A program made the position numbers and the translations under genes. A stretch of 64,000 bases of DNA from Shewanella abyssi. Lineage in GTDB: Bacteria > Pseudomonadota > Gammaproteobacteria > Enterobacterales > Shewanellaceae. Under the pieces are notes generated by a model that made no database searches, was not told the origin of the DNA, and saw only the letters and a program-made list of their open reading frames with translations. The stretch covers positions 1-64,000 of the forward strand of contig NZ_JAKIKR010000017.1 of the NCBI RefSeq assembly GCF_023284025.1, given 5' to 3'. Shown one piece after another: positions 37,354-47,480 of the stretch. Every line of letters begins with the position of its first letter. The first letter of the stretch is position 1.

Positions 37354-40191
37354 TTAAAACTGAATATTAATTCCTGCGTTATAACCGCGACCACGGATCG
37401 GGTAAGTCGTACTACCCGTACTGGCGCCTACAGTTCCTATCCAATCTTGATCAAACACGTTAGTGACCCCCACATAAGCCCGAACAGAGTCGGTGAAGTC
37501 GTATGCTAGGCGTGTGTTATGAAGGATTGAAGATGGCATAATAGGGTTATCATGAGTCTCCTGTGTTGCAGTACGGCTATACTTTGTACTTGAAACATAG
37601 TTGACTTGCCATGTCGCCTTAAAACCTTCATTTGCATAGCTGGTAATGAATGAGGATTTCCACTCAGGGACACCTCTCACACCGACATAATTATGGGCCT
37701 CTGAATCGTTAGCGTCCTTGAAGCTACTGTGGATAGCGTAAGTACCATATAGCGTTAAGTCGATATTGGCACCACCATCGAGATCCCAATCATAATTGAC
37801 TTGAAAGTCGATACCTTTACGTTTCATGTTAGCGTTGTTTACATAAGTGTCGTTAACGTAGCTAATGTTACCATCGGCTTTGCGCGTCACTTGACTACAG
37901 AATGGATTATTGATCGTCGTTGAATCAACACAACGCTTTACCGTTGTACTGGCACCGACCCTAGTAATCACATCTTCAATTTCAATATCAAAGTAATCTA
38001 GCGACACGACTAAGTTATCAAGCATTGAAGAGGTGTAAACCACACCCGCTGTGAGTGTATGGGCAATTTCAGGGGTTAAGTCTTCGTTGCCTTTTGTAGA
38101 GCCAGCTACCTCTCCAGTGATCCGCATTTCAGATTCAAAGTCAGCAGGTACACCTAACGCTTGGCAGTTTGCAGCGCGAAGTGCTGGATCATCGCCATGC
38201 TGGATCTGATCCACATCACATGGGTCATCAAATTTGAACTTAACTTTCGACTCTGGAGCAAATAGCTCAGTCAATTGTGGAGCTCTAACCGCTTTGGCAT
38301 AGACACTGCGTACACGAACTTCATCATTGATCGCCCAGTTCACGCCAAATTTCCAACTATCGTTAGTGCCTGAGTGCGAGTAATTGGCCATGCGAAGTGC
38401 CGCTTCAATGTCAACCGACTCGGCAAAGGCAACGTCAGCAATAACGGGGATGTTAACCTCAACATAACCTTCTATAATGTCACGGTCGACATCTTGCGGC
38501 GCGATGGTGTTGCCGCGATTTAGCCCTGATAGCTTTACATCTGAAGGTTCAACTTTAAAGCCCTCTTGCCTAAACTCTGCACCAAAGCCAACTTGTAGTG
38601 GTCCAGCGGGTAACTCAAATACCGTACCATTAACATTGGCTGAGGCTGTGTGCTGGAAACTGCTGGTAGTGTCGGTAAATGGGTCTAGACGCACGTAATC
38701 TTGCAGCTCGTCCGATAGCGGCATGAAAGGGTTAAACTCTGGGCAACTATTTGTCTCTTCACATACGCCTACGGTCTCGTATCTATAAAGACGTGTGGTA
38801 TCAATGTTATTGAAAGAAGTTGAATCCTTATTCGTTGTCCCACTAGAGACGTATGCATCCCAATACCAGTCGTCAGAAATGTCACCTTCAAGGGTTAATG
38901 AGGCTGAAAGGTACTCACGCTCATTCTCTTTGATCCGGTCACCAATCTGTTGGAATGTGTATGGGACTTTAATCCAACTACTGCCATCATTATGCTCTGC
39001 GACCACATCCAATACTTCTTGAGGCACGGTGAAAGGTGCATTGGCTGTATCTACCCAAGTAGAATACATAAATTCTGGGTCAATGCGTTGTTTAGCCGTA
39101 ACCTTGCTATATTGCACGTTACCAGAGAGGCGTAAGCTGTTGTCAAAGTCGTAGCTAGCGCTTACATAAGCGCTATATTTTTCATCAGGCACCACAAATT
39201 GTACCGGACCGACACTCGAGTACATGTAGGGGTTGGTCACTTTCGATTGTCGATAGTAGCCGTATAACTCTTCATCTGTTGCGGACAAGTAACCCGGTGC
39301 TAAGCTACCATCATCCTCTCGACCAAACTGATAGTAGCTATAGTCACTATCTGGTAACCAAATTGTCGGTCTGTCTACAGGAATGTTGTAATCGACCCAG
39401 CCGATGTTGTTCAGGGTGATGAGATTAGGGATGCCTTCCTTATTAGCTTTTGGATCGAGCTTATTGGTGTAATACCCCGTCTCAGAGCGTGAGCCTGGGC
39501 GATCTGAATAACGGATCTCACTCTCTTTTGAATAATCGAAACTGGCTACAACGTTGCCTTTACTATCATCAAAAGACAGGCCTGTAGTTAATGTTACACC
39601 GGTTTGTTCACCATCTCCCTGTTCGGTCGTTGAACCATAAACATTGAGCTCTACACCTTCATAATCCTTTTTAAGGATGATGTTCACTACCCCTGCGACC
39701 GCATCGGAGCCATAGACCGCGGATGCGCCACCGGTTAAGATCTCAACTCGGTCAACAAGCGTCGCCGGAATGTTGTTTAGATCAGTAACAAGTAAGTTAC
39801 TAGAGTTCAGTGTTTGGGTTGGGCGGTGACCATCAAGCAATACCAGAGTACGAATCGCACCTAAGTCTCTTAACTCAACTGTACTTAAGCCTGCGTTCGC
39901 AGGATTATAGGCATTTGTAGATGCTTCAATCCCTTGAAATTGTGGCAAAGTGGCTAGCATTTCATTTAAGTTCATGCTGCCGGTAATGGCGAGTTCTTCA
40001 GCCGTAACCACAGTAACGGGTGCAGTCGTGTCAGCGCCAGCTCTTGCTAAACGTGAGCCGGTGACAACGATTCTTTCGTATTCCCCATCATTAGCGCCAT
40101 CATCTACACGTATCTCTTCCGCAACCGCATTTTGCGCCAAAAAACCAGACATAATTGCCACAAATAATGGCTTTAACTTCACTGTTTTCAT
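37354..40191 (-). CDS. TonB-dependent outer-membrane receptor
   Basis: About 945 residues. Signal peptide (ends NAVAEE), then a TonB-box/plug region starting RIVVTGSRLARAGADTTAPVT (about 40-60) with the plug motif VELRDLGAIRTLVLLDG and the segment VDRVEILTGGASAVYGSDAVAGVVNIILKK. A 22-strand barrel ends in GYNAGINIQF. This sub-type, common in Shewanella and other Alteromonadales, usually imports peptides, glycans or other large nutrients. The substrate cannot be read. The ATG at 40191 has AAGGA upstream; the frame open to 40281 gives an implausible leader. Nearby on the same strand are a secreted protease and a transmembrane regulator. Confidence 0.93.
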   Translation of the reverse strand: MKTVKLKPLFVAIMSGFLAQNAVAEEIRVDDGANDGEYERIVVTGSRLARAGADTTAPVTVVTAEELAITGSMNLNEMLATLPQFQGIEASTNAYNPANAGLSTVELRDLGAIRTLVLLDGHRPTQTLNSSNLLVTDLNNIPATLVDRVEILTGGASAVYGSDAVAGVVNIILKKDYEGVELNVYGSTTEQGDGEQTGVTLTTGLSFDDSKGNVVASFDYSKESEIRYSDRPGSRSETGYYTNKLDPKANKEGIPNLITLNNIGWVDYNIPVDRPTIWLPDSDYSYYQFGREDDGSLAPGYLSATDEELYGYYRQSKVTNPYMYSSVGPVQFVVPDEKYSAYVSASYDFDNSLRLSGNVQYSKVTAKQRIDPEFMYSTWVDTANAPFTVPQEVLDVVAEHNDGSSWIKVPYTFQQIGDRIKENEREYLSASLTLEGDISDDWYWDAYVSSGTTNKDSTSFNNIDTTRLYRYETVGVCEETNSCPEFNPFMPLSDELQDYVRLDPFTDTTSSFQHTASANVNGTVFELPAGPLQVGFGAEFRQEGFKVEPSDVKLSGLNRGNTIAPQDVDRDIIEGYVEVNIPVIADVAFAESVDIEAALRMANYSHSGTNDSWKFGVNWAINDEVRVRSVYAKAVRAPQLTELFAPESKVKFKFDDPCDVDQIQHGDDPALRAANCQALGVPADFESEMRITGEVAGSTKGNEDLTPEIAHTLTAGVVYTSSMLDNLVVSLDYFDIEIEDVITRVGASTTVKRCVDSTTINNPFCSQVTRKADGNISYVNDTYVNNANMKRKGIDFQVNYDWDLDGGANIDLTLYGTYAIHSSFKDANDSEAHNYVGVRGVPEWKSSFITSYANEGFKATWQVNYVSSTKYSRTATQETHDNPIMPSSILHNTRLAYDFTDSVRAYVGVTNVFDQDWIGTVGASTGSTTYPIRGRGYNAGINIQF

Positions 40192-40936
40192 AATCTTTCC
40201 TTCAAGAATAAAATACTCTTTTCTTATTGTTAGAACCAAGTTACTGCAAGTACAGGCGGAGCAATCATTCAGTCTTATCACGCTGAGTCATGGCTCCCCT
40301 CACTTGGCAGACATCAATTTTATACATTATAAAAACCCCTTAGCAAATCGATAACAAATAGGTGACACTCGTGTGAAGCCACAAGAAAAAACCTGCCAAG
40401 ATACTGTATACAAAAAGGAATTTGTTATTTACAAGCGATTGAATAAAGGTGGATATGATGAATGTTGAGTGAGATGATTGAGAGAAATGACAAATAAAGA
40501 TTAAAGATTACTGCTGTCGTCTACATACCTGCTAGTTCGCTGGCCATCACTAGCCTCAACAGCGCATGACACAACAATGGAGCAGCTGCGGAGTAACATC
40601 AGTAGCAATGGCACTACGGGGTTACTATTGGGGAAATAGCTGTTTTACCGACGATGTTAACTCCCACTTAAAATGCCGAGGAAGGGACTCGGCAAGTGGT
40701 TATCTGCAAACCCGTAGTGAGTCCTATTGAACTGAAATTACTCATGGCCCTGAGTGGTGTTCGCCCATGGTGGCGATGAATTAGCAAAATGGGCTGTTCC
40801 CACAATTAGAAGTAACAAATTAGTTGCGCGGCAGATGTGATTGGCAAGCAAAAAGCCAGTAGCTAATCACTACTGGCTTTCTTGAAGTATCACCCTGCTA
40901 TAAGGTGACAACTAGAACATATAGAATGGATAAGAT
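40192..40936. other. long gap with a structured core
   Basis: 745 bp without a gene. It holds the TonB-receptor promoter near its left end and a nested inverted repeat at 40612-40719: CACTACGGGGTT pairs with AACCCGTAGTG (one bulge), and inside it TGCCGAG/CTCGGCA (40674-40680, 40688-40694). No ORF is associated; a small RNA or a decayed repeat element is possible. Confidence 0.45.
40853..40881 (-). terminator. terminator of the metalloprotease gene
   Basis: AAAGCCAGTAG/CTACTGGCTTT, 11-bp stem with a 7-nt loop; on the minus strand it ends in a T-run and lies about 55 bp beyond the protease stop. Confidence 0.88.
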
Positions 40937-43012
40937 TTAGTGCATTTCTACTTCGACTTCAATCCAAGCTCCTGCCGTACCTAAGGTGCCTCCAGTTGCT
41001 TTGGGTGTGATAGTAAAGGCGCCCCACTTATCAGTGTAGCTCTTACCTATAAGCAATGAACCGTCTAAAAAGTCTTCAAAATCATCAAACTCATCGTTTA
41101 GATCGTCAGGTTTGGTATTGGGTGTCATATCCAGTAAAAATGAAGTGCCATAGTAGTATGACCTTGCATCTTCATCTGGGAAGTACCCTTCAGTATTAAT
41201 TAGTACCCCTTGAGTATTAGCATCATCCTTGGTCCGGTATTCGACCCAGTAGGTCACATCACTATTGCCAGCAGCCAGCCTGATCCCCAAGTCCCCTTTA
41301 ACTGAGCCTTGATCGAATGCATAAATTCTATAGGTGCCGGAGTGTGAGATTAGAGGTACTTCGTCTTCTATTTTCCAACTTTGGAAGAAGTTTTTGTAGT
41401 ACAGATTTAGCCCGCCAAAGTCCCAAGCATTATTGCCCATCAGACTAAAGGCATTGCCATAACCAATCATCTCCTTTTCATAGTCACCCACACCAAAGAC
41501 AGTGTCTTGACCGTCTAGGCCTTGAGCATGATGCAGCCCCATGGCATGACCCATCTCATGGGCAATCCCGCCCGCTTGAGAGCGCTCATCGCCAGTATCA
41601 TAAACGCGTATTGCGCCAGGGTTCACGCCAGCTTTGATCCCATATGGAACCCATTCTTCTCGCTCTTCATTCCAATCAGAAATTTCAGGTGCTAAAATGA
41701 GGTAGATGGTATTATCGTCAATTGTCCAATAATCGGCTTCACCTAACGAAATCAGCTTTTCGGCATAATAAGCCTTCCAGTCATTGGCACTTTTATTATC
41801 CCAAACAGACACTTTTTCGCCGACTTGAATAACGTCACTGTAGATCTGGTAATTAACGTCGAAACGTCCATAGGACTCTTTATCGAAGTAATCGACAATC
41901 TCTTCCATTTCTGATTCTAGGCGACTTACCGACCAAGTAAGATCAACATCGGTAAATTCAAATCTAAAGATTTTTACTGTAACCGAGTCATGCTCCCATT
42001 GAACATGAGAACCGTATAGCTTGTCATCATCTTCATCACGTTGAACATTGACACTGTAGTCTTCTATTTCACCAAATCTAAAACCATTTGCAGTGGCGGA
42101 GCCGCCACCACTCATCGCTATTCGCATCCGCTTTTTACCGGTTGCTATTTCACTAAGATCTAAAGTGCCGCTAACGATGGCATCGCGCTGACCTGAACCG
42201 GAGAAAACCTGTTCATCATTATCAAATGCACCATTACTGTCACCATCTATCCAGATAGCCCAGTCAGTATTCCAATTGGTCACTGGGGTTAACTGAACTG
42301 AGTCTCCATCAACAATATCGAACGTCTTAGTGCTGGAGTAATCTTCATAACCGCTGCCATCGCCTGAGGAAAAACTCACCCCTGCGAGTTCGATATTCGC
42401 TATATGTTCATTTGAGCCACCACCAGGCTGAGTGACCAATGCGTAATCATTATTGCCATTACCATCATCTTCGCCGCGATTGATACTGACACTATAATCG
42501 TTCACATCACCATAACCGTCGTAACCACATGAGTCATCAGTTGCAGGATCTGGATGAACCAACACACGCAGTTGCGTGTTTTCAATCGACACATCATCAG
42601 CAAAGATTATCGTGGCCAGCACAGCTTCTGTTGATTTACTAGTTGTTCGGATCAGCAACTCATTTGTATCATCGAAGTCACCGTCGGCATTTAAGTCGAG
42701 CCAAACACTCCAATATTCACCATAACGGTAGCTGGCATAACCAGGAGTTAACTGGACGACATCGCCGCTGTTGATCTCAGTACCATCGGTAACCTCAATG
42801 CCATCAATACTAATACTGTCGATATATTCGTAACGATTATCGGGTGAAATATCACAAGTAGCCAAGGCCAGATTACTGACTAACCCTGCCATTAATATGG
42901 TAGTGGACGAAGACATTTTGTACCTAAGCATCTTCTTGCGCCGTGCCGAGTTCTTAACTCTATTGTTTAGTAACATAACTTGATTTCCATGTTGAAAGAT
43001 AAAATTGTCCAT
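40937..43012 (-). CDS. secreted M6-like metalloprotease with GEVED-like domains
   Basis: 691 residues. The signal peptide (LMAGLVSNLALATC) suggests that the first 25-30 residues are over-called; a later ATG such as the MLLNN start at about 42976 is possible. Two beta-sandwich modules of the GEVED type follow (WSVWLDLNADGDFDD and WAIWIDGDSNGAFDN, each ending DYSV). A zinc protease domain has HEMGHAMGLHH (about residue 485), the full HExxHxxGxxH signature with a following Gly. It resembles M6 (immune inhibitor A) peptidases. Predicted secreted and calcium/zinc dependent. The regulator gene lies 400 bp upstream on the same strand. Confidence 0.85.
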   Translation of the reverse strand: MDNFIFQHGNQVMLLNNRVKNSARRKKMLRYKMSSSTTILMAGLVSNLALATCDISPDNRYEYIDSISIDGIEVTDGTEINSGDVVQLTPGYASYRYGEYWSVWLDLNADGDFDDTNELLIRTTSKSTEAVLATIIFADDVSIENTQLRVLVHPDPATDDSCGYDGYGDVNDYSVSINRGEDDGNGNNDYALVTQPGGGSNEHIANIELAGVSFSSGDGSGYEDYSSTKTFDIVDGDSVQLTPVTNWNTDWAIWIDGDSNGAFDNDEQVFSGSGQRDAIVSGTLDLSEIATGKKRMRIAMSGGGSATANGFRFGEIEDYSVNVQRDEDDDKLYGSHVQWEHDSVTVKIFRFEFTDVDLTWSVSRLESEMEEIVDYFDKESYGRFDVNYQIYSDVIQVGEKVSVWDNKSANDWKAYYAEKLISLGEADYWTIDDNTIYLILAPEISDWNEEREEWVPYGIKAGVNPGAIRVYDTGDERSQAGGIAHEMGHAMGLHHAQGLDGQDTVFGVGDYEKEMIGYGNAFSLMGNNAWDFGGLNLYYKNFFQSWKIEDEVPLISHSGTYRIYAFDQGSVKGDLGIRLAAGNSDVTYWVEYRTKDDANTQGVLINTEGYFPDEDARSYYYGTSFLLDMTPNTKPDDLNDEFDDFEDFLDGSLLIGKSYTDKWGAFTITPKATGGTLGTAGAWIEVEVEMH

Positions 43013-43415
43013 GAGCCCTATTGATTATTAGTGGGCTTGTTATTGTTGTAATGCCCATCAATGACACTTCACATACAGCAGCGGCATGATTGTGCGAATG
43101 ATAAGCAGTCCAATTCTAGGCACGGTTGCATATCGGCAACAACAGAGAGAAAACGAGGGTTAAACATGAAAGGTTAAAAAAGGTAATACTTAACTACCGC
43201 ATAAACAGGTGGTTACATAATTATTACAGGATTGTGACGAGTGGTGTGAAATTACAAATATTGATATAGATGATAAATGATTATCAATGCAGATGATTCA
43301 ATAGCCCAAAAAAGCCGCTAAACTGACCAATAACATCAGTAAATAGCCCAAATTGTTTAAATCCTAGCTGACAACTCAAGCTAAAGTAACAAGCTACCAG
43401 TAGGCAGCAACACAA
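43013..43415. other. intergenic, protease promoter region
   Basis: 403 bp with no gene and no clear palindrome; it must hold the protease promoter. AT-rich blocks near 43260-43290 include ATGATAAATGATTATC, which weakly resembles a Fur box. Confidence 0.4.
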
Positions 43416-45578
43416 TTATTCAACCAACAATAAGCCGGTTTCATTATGGGCTGATTGAATGAGGTAGATAAATTGATAATCGTCACTCAATACAATATTG
43501 GGGTACAAGTTAGGGGTATCAAATAAGTAACGCACAACATCAGTACTGAAATCGTAATAGTAGATAGCATTGCTCTGGCCTTTAGGTTTATCCATAAAAT
43601 AAATTCCGTCGTCAACGACAACAAAATCGTTCGTTGTATAACCATTAGTAATATAAGTTCTGTTGATCAACTTTTTAGATGTTCCCGCACTATTATCAAA
43701 CTGATAAATATCAGTATCAGGATGCACTCGATAATAAAGATATCCATCTCCTCCATCCTGAACCATATTGGCATTATCCAAAAGGGGAAGTGATTCAATA
43801 GGGTAGCCTGAGCTGCCCATTTTCATGGCTTTTGATTGCTTTTTGTCGAATGCTGCGAAGTATATCGCTTGACCGTCAGCAGAGTAGGTTCCAGCGTACA
43901 AAAACTCGCCCTTAGGGCACAGAGGAGTATCTTTACCTGAGTCAATATTGACACTGCGGCAACTACCCTCGACACTTAATAATGCTTGGTTAGAGCCCCG
44001 CTGCCAATTCAAACTCAATGGATAACGATAAGCATCTTTCTCTGCGAACTGGTCTAACTTATACGCCTTGTTATCTTTATATCGCCATAACTCAATTTGA
44101 TGATTTGGTTTTACTGAAACAAAGATGAAGCCATTGTCATTCACGCCTTCAATTGCACGAATTGATAAACCGTTATTCACAACCAGATTTTTACTGCCAT
44201 CACCACCCATTACAGGATTTTTAAAACTGACAATCTCAGTAGTAAGCGATGATAACCCCCAGTCTTGTTGCAATATAAACTGATTTTTTCCTGGTATTTT
44301 TAGCGGCCAATACCCGACAAATTGATCTTCAGAGATCCGCGTTGACTCATCATTTTCGATGTCAAACTGAGACAGGTACCCCATATCATCGACGAAATAT
44401 ACCGACTCGCTGTCGTCACTAAAGCTTACATTTAAGCGCTGGTTAGTTAACTGTACACTCGTGTTGATAAACTCCTTAGTCGCTATATGGTACAAAATAA
44501 GCTCAGAGCCACCGAGACTATTAGAACGTAATATTGCTAACCATTGCTTGTTCGGCGATACCATATTGGCAAAATCACCATTCGAACGTAATGCGGGAGA
44601 ACTTATCTGTTCTTGATTACCTGTTACGGTATCAAACAAAAATATTTTTTCAGGGGCCCAAGAAGCTTCATTGATACTATAAAAAAACCGATTTTCATCT
44701 AACCAACTAATTGCAGGTGACAAGTTATGACTATTCAGAGGGATGACTCTTCGCTCTTGAGAAGCTTGTAAATTGAGGCTATCAAAAGCAGCGATATAGA
44801 TCCCCTCTTCACCATATTTGAGTCGGTGAAAAGCGATTTTTTTACCGCTCGGAGAGATGCTAACAAAGCTATCGTAATTACCCTCGCTATCAAATACTTT
44901 CACGGTGTTAAGTGGTGATGCCAACTTTGCTGCAAACAGTTCCCATGATGTGTCTCCACTGCTCTTATTTGAAAAAGCGATAAATGAGCCGTCAGCGGCA
45001 ACACTGGGAGCTTGCTCTCGACCCGCTAGCTCAGTCAACAAATGAACATCTTGATATAACACCGGTTTATAAAAGTGATATAACCCAATGATAGAGGCTA
45101 AAACAACACAGAGAAATGTACTCAATAATATGCGGCGAGCGGGTCGAGTTTGCTTTGGAATTACGACAATATTGTCATTAGAAAGCGTTTCTACTGCAGG
45201 GTTTGCCGCTGATTCCAGCGAGGTTGAAGCTGTGGTTTCAGCATCATAATAGGTGAGTGTCTCCGATAATCGGTAACCACTCAAGCCGCCACCCGTGACG
45301 GTATGAATGTATTTTACATCGGGATCCAGTTTGGCAATATTACGGCGCAAACTATAGATATGATTGTTAATCGTATGGTTTGACGTGGCAGTGTTTTTCC
45401 ATACTTCATCTCTAAGATTATCCCGAGTAATTAACCGATCAAAGTGTTCGCAAAAGTAACAAAGTACTTTCATCGCCATCGATTGTATTTCGATCAGCTT
45501 ATCACCACACTTTAGTTGATCAGTATTAGGATCAACCTCAATGTTACCAAGCTTAAATGCAGGAGAAAATTTGGCCAT
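43416..45578 (-). CDS. ToxR/CadC-like transmembrane transcription regulator with beta-propeller
   Basis: 720 residues. N-terminal OmpR/PhoB-type winged helix (about 10-105: LITRDNLRDEVW, NHTINNHIYSLRRNI, IHTVTGGGLSGYRL). One membrane segment at about 152-172 (ILLSTFLCVVLASIIGLYHFY). A large periplasmic TolB/WD40-like propeller with repeated SPSGKKIAFHR-like blades. The layout is that of membrane-bound one-component regulators that sense a periplasmic signal and bind DNA directly. The likely targets are the protease and/or TonB receptor on the same strand, by position only. Confidence 0.85.
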   Translation of the reverse strand: MAKFSPAFKLGNIEVDPNTDQLKCGDKLIEIQSMAMKVLCYFCEHFDRLITRDNLRDEVWKNTATSNHTINNHIYSLRRNIAKLDPDVKYIHTVTGGGLSGYRLSETLTYYDAETTASTSLESAANPAVETLSNDNIVVIPKQTRPARRILLSTFLCVVLASIIGLYHFYKPVLYQDVHLLTELAGREQAPSVAADGSFIAFSNKSSGDTSWELFAAKLASPLNTVKVFDSEGNYDSFVSISPSGKKIAFHRLKYGEEGIYIAAFDSLNLQASQERRVIPLNSHNLSPAISWLDENRFFYSINEASWAPEKIFLFDTVTGNQEQISSPALRSNGDFANMVSPNKQWLAILRSNSLGGSELILYHIATKEFINTSVQLTNQRLNVSFSDDSESVYFVDDMGYLSQFDIENDESTRISEDQFVGYWPLKIPGKNQFILQQDWGLSSLTTEIVSFKNPVMGGDGSKNLVVNNGLSIRAIEGVNDNGFIFVSVKPNHQIELWRYKDNKAYKLDQFAEKDAYRYPLSLNWQRGSNQALLSVEGSCRSVNIDSGKDTPLCPKGEFLYAGTYSADGQAIYFAAFDKKQSKAMKMGSSGYPIESLPLLDNANMVQDGGDGYLYYRVHPDTDIYQFDNSAGTSKKLINRTYITNGYTTNDFVVVDDGIYFMDKPKGQSNAIYYYDFSTDVVRYLFDTPNLYPNIVLSDDYQFIYLIQSAHNETGLLLVE

Positions 45579-45912
45579 TAATACGTCATTTTTATTGTTT
45601 TGTATGCAGAACAGTACGTTATATGACTAGAGTATACATTACAAGTTGCCGATGCCAAAAGAGTTACCAGCAACTATGTCATTGGCTGAGTCACTCATTA
45701 TACTTTTTTGCAAAAAGTCATTCCTAGACAGCATTCATCACCGACTGTTTCAGTTAAGTGCATACAGTTATGCGTCGCTTGATGTCTAAACGGGCGATTA
45801 TCATAATGAGAAAAGAGGCTAATAAATTCTAAGTCATAAAAGGGAGCCATACTTCATAGTTAACCCAGCCAAAATATCTTAAGCTAGGGCAAACTCCTCA
45901 GAGACACTCAAT
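45579..45912. other. divergent promoter region
   Basis: 334 bp between the ToxR-like gene and cdaR-like gene; AT-rich, no palindrome I can single out. Confidence 0.4.
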
Positions 45913-47064
45913 GTGTACTTTTTAGATGGCTTACTGGCCAAACAAATAGTCAATCGCACCATGAAAATCATCGGTCATAATATTAACGTGATGAACAATC
46001 ACGGCATTATATTGGGCTCGGGCGATCCCCATCGCATTGGCGAAATACATGAAGGCGCTTTGCTGGCAATAAGCCAACAAAGAACGGTTGAGATCAGCCG
46101 AGCCAGCGAAGACACTTTACAAGGGGTAAAGGCGGGAATTAATCTACCTTTACACTATAAAGGCGACATCATTGGCGTCATAGGTATCACTGGCGAACCT
46201 AAAGAGCTCGGTCATTACGGAGAGCTGCTAAAGATGACCGCTGAGATCATTGTTGAGCAAGCCAACTCCATCGAATTAGCACAATGGCAATATCGTCAAA
46301 AAGAGGAGCTGATAATAGAGATGATAAAATCAGACGGCCCTTTTACCTCACATCAACGCAACTGGGCTTCACAGCTCAACATCGACTTAGATACCCCCCG
46401 CGTAGCGGCTATTATTCAAGTGCAAGCTGACGATGAAGAAACCGCTGCCAACTCAATGCTGAAACAGATATTGCACTTACTGGAAACCCCTTCACGGGGT
46501 AACTTGGTCGCCATGACCTCAATGACGGAATTGGTGATCCTCAAACCTGCTTTTCTTGATGGCAAAGCTTGGGATGCCACACTTGAGAGTGAGCGTATTG
46601 ATCAGCTTATCGCCCGTCTACCGATTGAAATGAGAAAACGATTAAAAATATCACTTGGGCATTTCTTTGCAAAACCGCAAGAGATTAACCGCTCATATCA
46701 AACGGCATTAGAGACACTCTCCATTGGCACTCAAATGCGCCCAGAACAAAGTAAATACCTTTATAAAGACTTCTCCCTGTTAGTGCTGTTATCGTCACTC
46801 AAAGGTAATTGGCGCGGGCAAGAGTTAGTAAGCCCATATCAAGCATTAATCAGTGCCGATAAGAATGGTCAGCTGGCAAAAACATTAACCTGTTACCTGC
46901 AACATTTTGGCGATCAACAGCAATGTGCCAATGCACTGTTTATTCACCGCAATACTTTGCGCTATCGACTCGAGAAGATTGAGAAAATTACCGGCAGTAA
47001 TATGCAAAAATTGGACGGTTTATTACAGCTTTATCTAGGACAAGTGATGTTAACGGCACAATGA
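45913..47064 (+). CDS. CdaR/SdaR-type sugar-diacid/glycerate regulator
   Basis: 383 residues with the diacid-sensing N-terminus (NRTMKIIGHNINVMN, GSGDPHRIGEIHEGAL, GINLPL, IGVIGITGEP) and a C-terminal PucR-type helix-turn-helix (FIHRNTLRYRLEKIEKITG). It strongly resembles E. coli CdaR. In Shewanella the homologue (SdaR) controls glycerate use, which fits the permease and kinase that follow. The GTG start is at 45913; the overlapping ATG at 45911 is in another frame. Confidence 0.88.
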   Translation: MYFLDGLLAKQIVNRTMKIIGHNINVMNNHGIILGSGDPHRIGEIHEGALLAISQQRTVEISRASEDTLQGVKAGINLPLHYKGDIIGVIGITGEPKELGHYGELLKMTAEIIVEQANSIELAQWQYRQKEELIIEMIKSDGPFTSHQRNWASQLNIDLDTPRVAAIIQVQADDEETAANSMLKQILHLLETPSRGNLVAMTSMTELVILKPAFLDGKAWDATLESERIDQLIARLPIEMRKRLKISLGHFFAKPQEINRSYQTALETLSIGTQMRPEQSKYLYKDFSLLVLLSSLKGNWRGQELVSPYQALISADKNGQLAKTLTCYLQHFGDQQQCANALFIHRNTLRYRLEKIEKITGSNMQKLDGLLQLYLGQVMLTAQ

Positions 47065-47480
47065 TGCAGCGCCTTTTTTTATCGATAAGCCTACAGCCAA
47101 CAATCAAATCTACATATTCTTTGCTGAAGACCGAGCCGATAAAAGCATGAATTTTAATTGTCATATCCTTTATCAAAAACCAGTAGGCACGGCTAACTAT
47201 GAATATTTTTTAGAACCGATGAGTGCTAATTAATTCCCAGTGCCACAAAAGTGACCCTATAACAGTGAAACGCCACACAACACCAATATGTTCAAATGAA
47301 CAAATAATGATTTAACTTTAACTCGTTATCTGTGCAACCAACCAAAGAAATCCACCTCTTCGAGCCGCATAATAGCTAAGCCTGAAATCCGTGGTCTCGC
47401 TCAATATGAGTGAACGCCATATTTGGCTTAAATAACAACAAACCTTACATAAATTAAAAATACCCCTACAGGGAAACGCT
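47065..47480. promoter_or_regulatory. glycerate permease promoter region with inverted repeat
   Basis: 416 bp before the permease gene. TGTTCA-AA-TGAACA (47289-47302) is a perfect inverted repeat about 180 bp upstream of the start and is a candidate operator for the CdaR-like regulator. No gene is supported in this gap. Confidence 0.45.
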
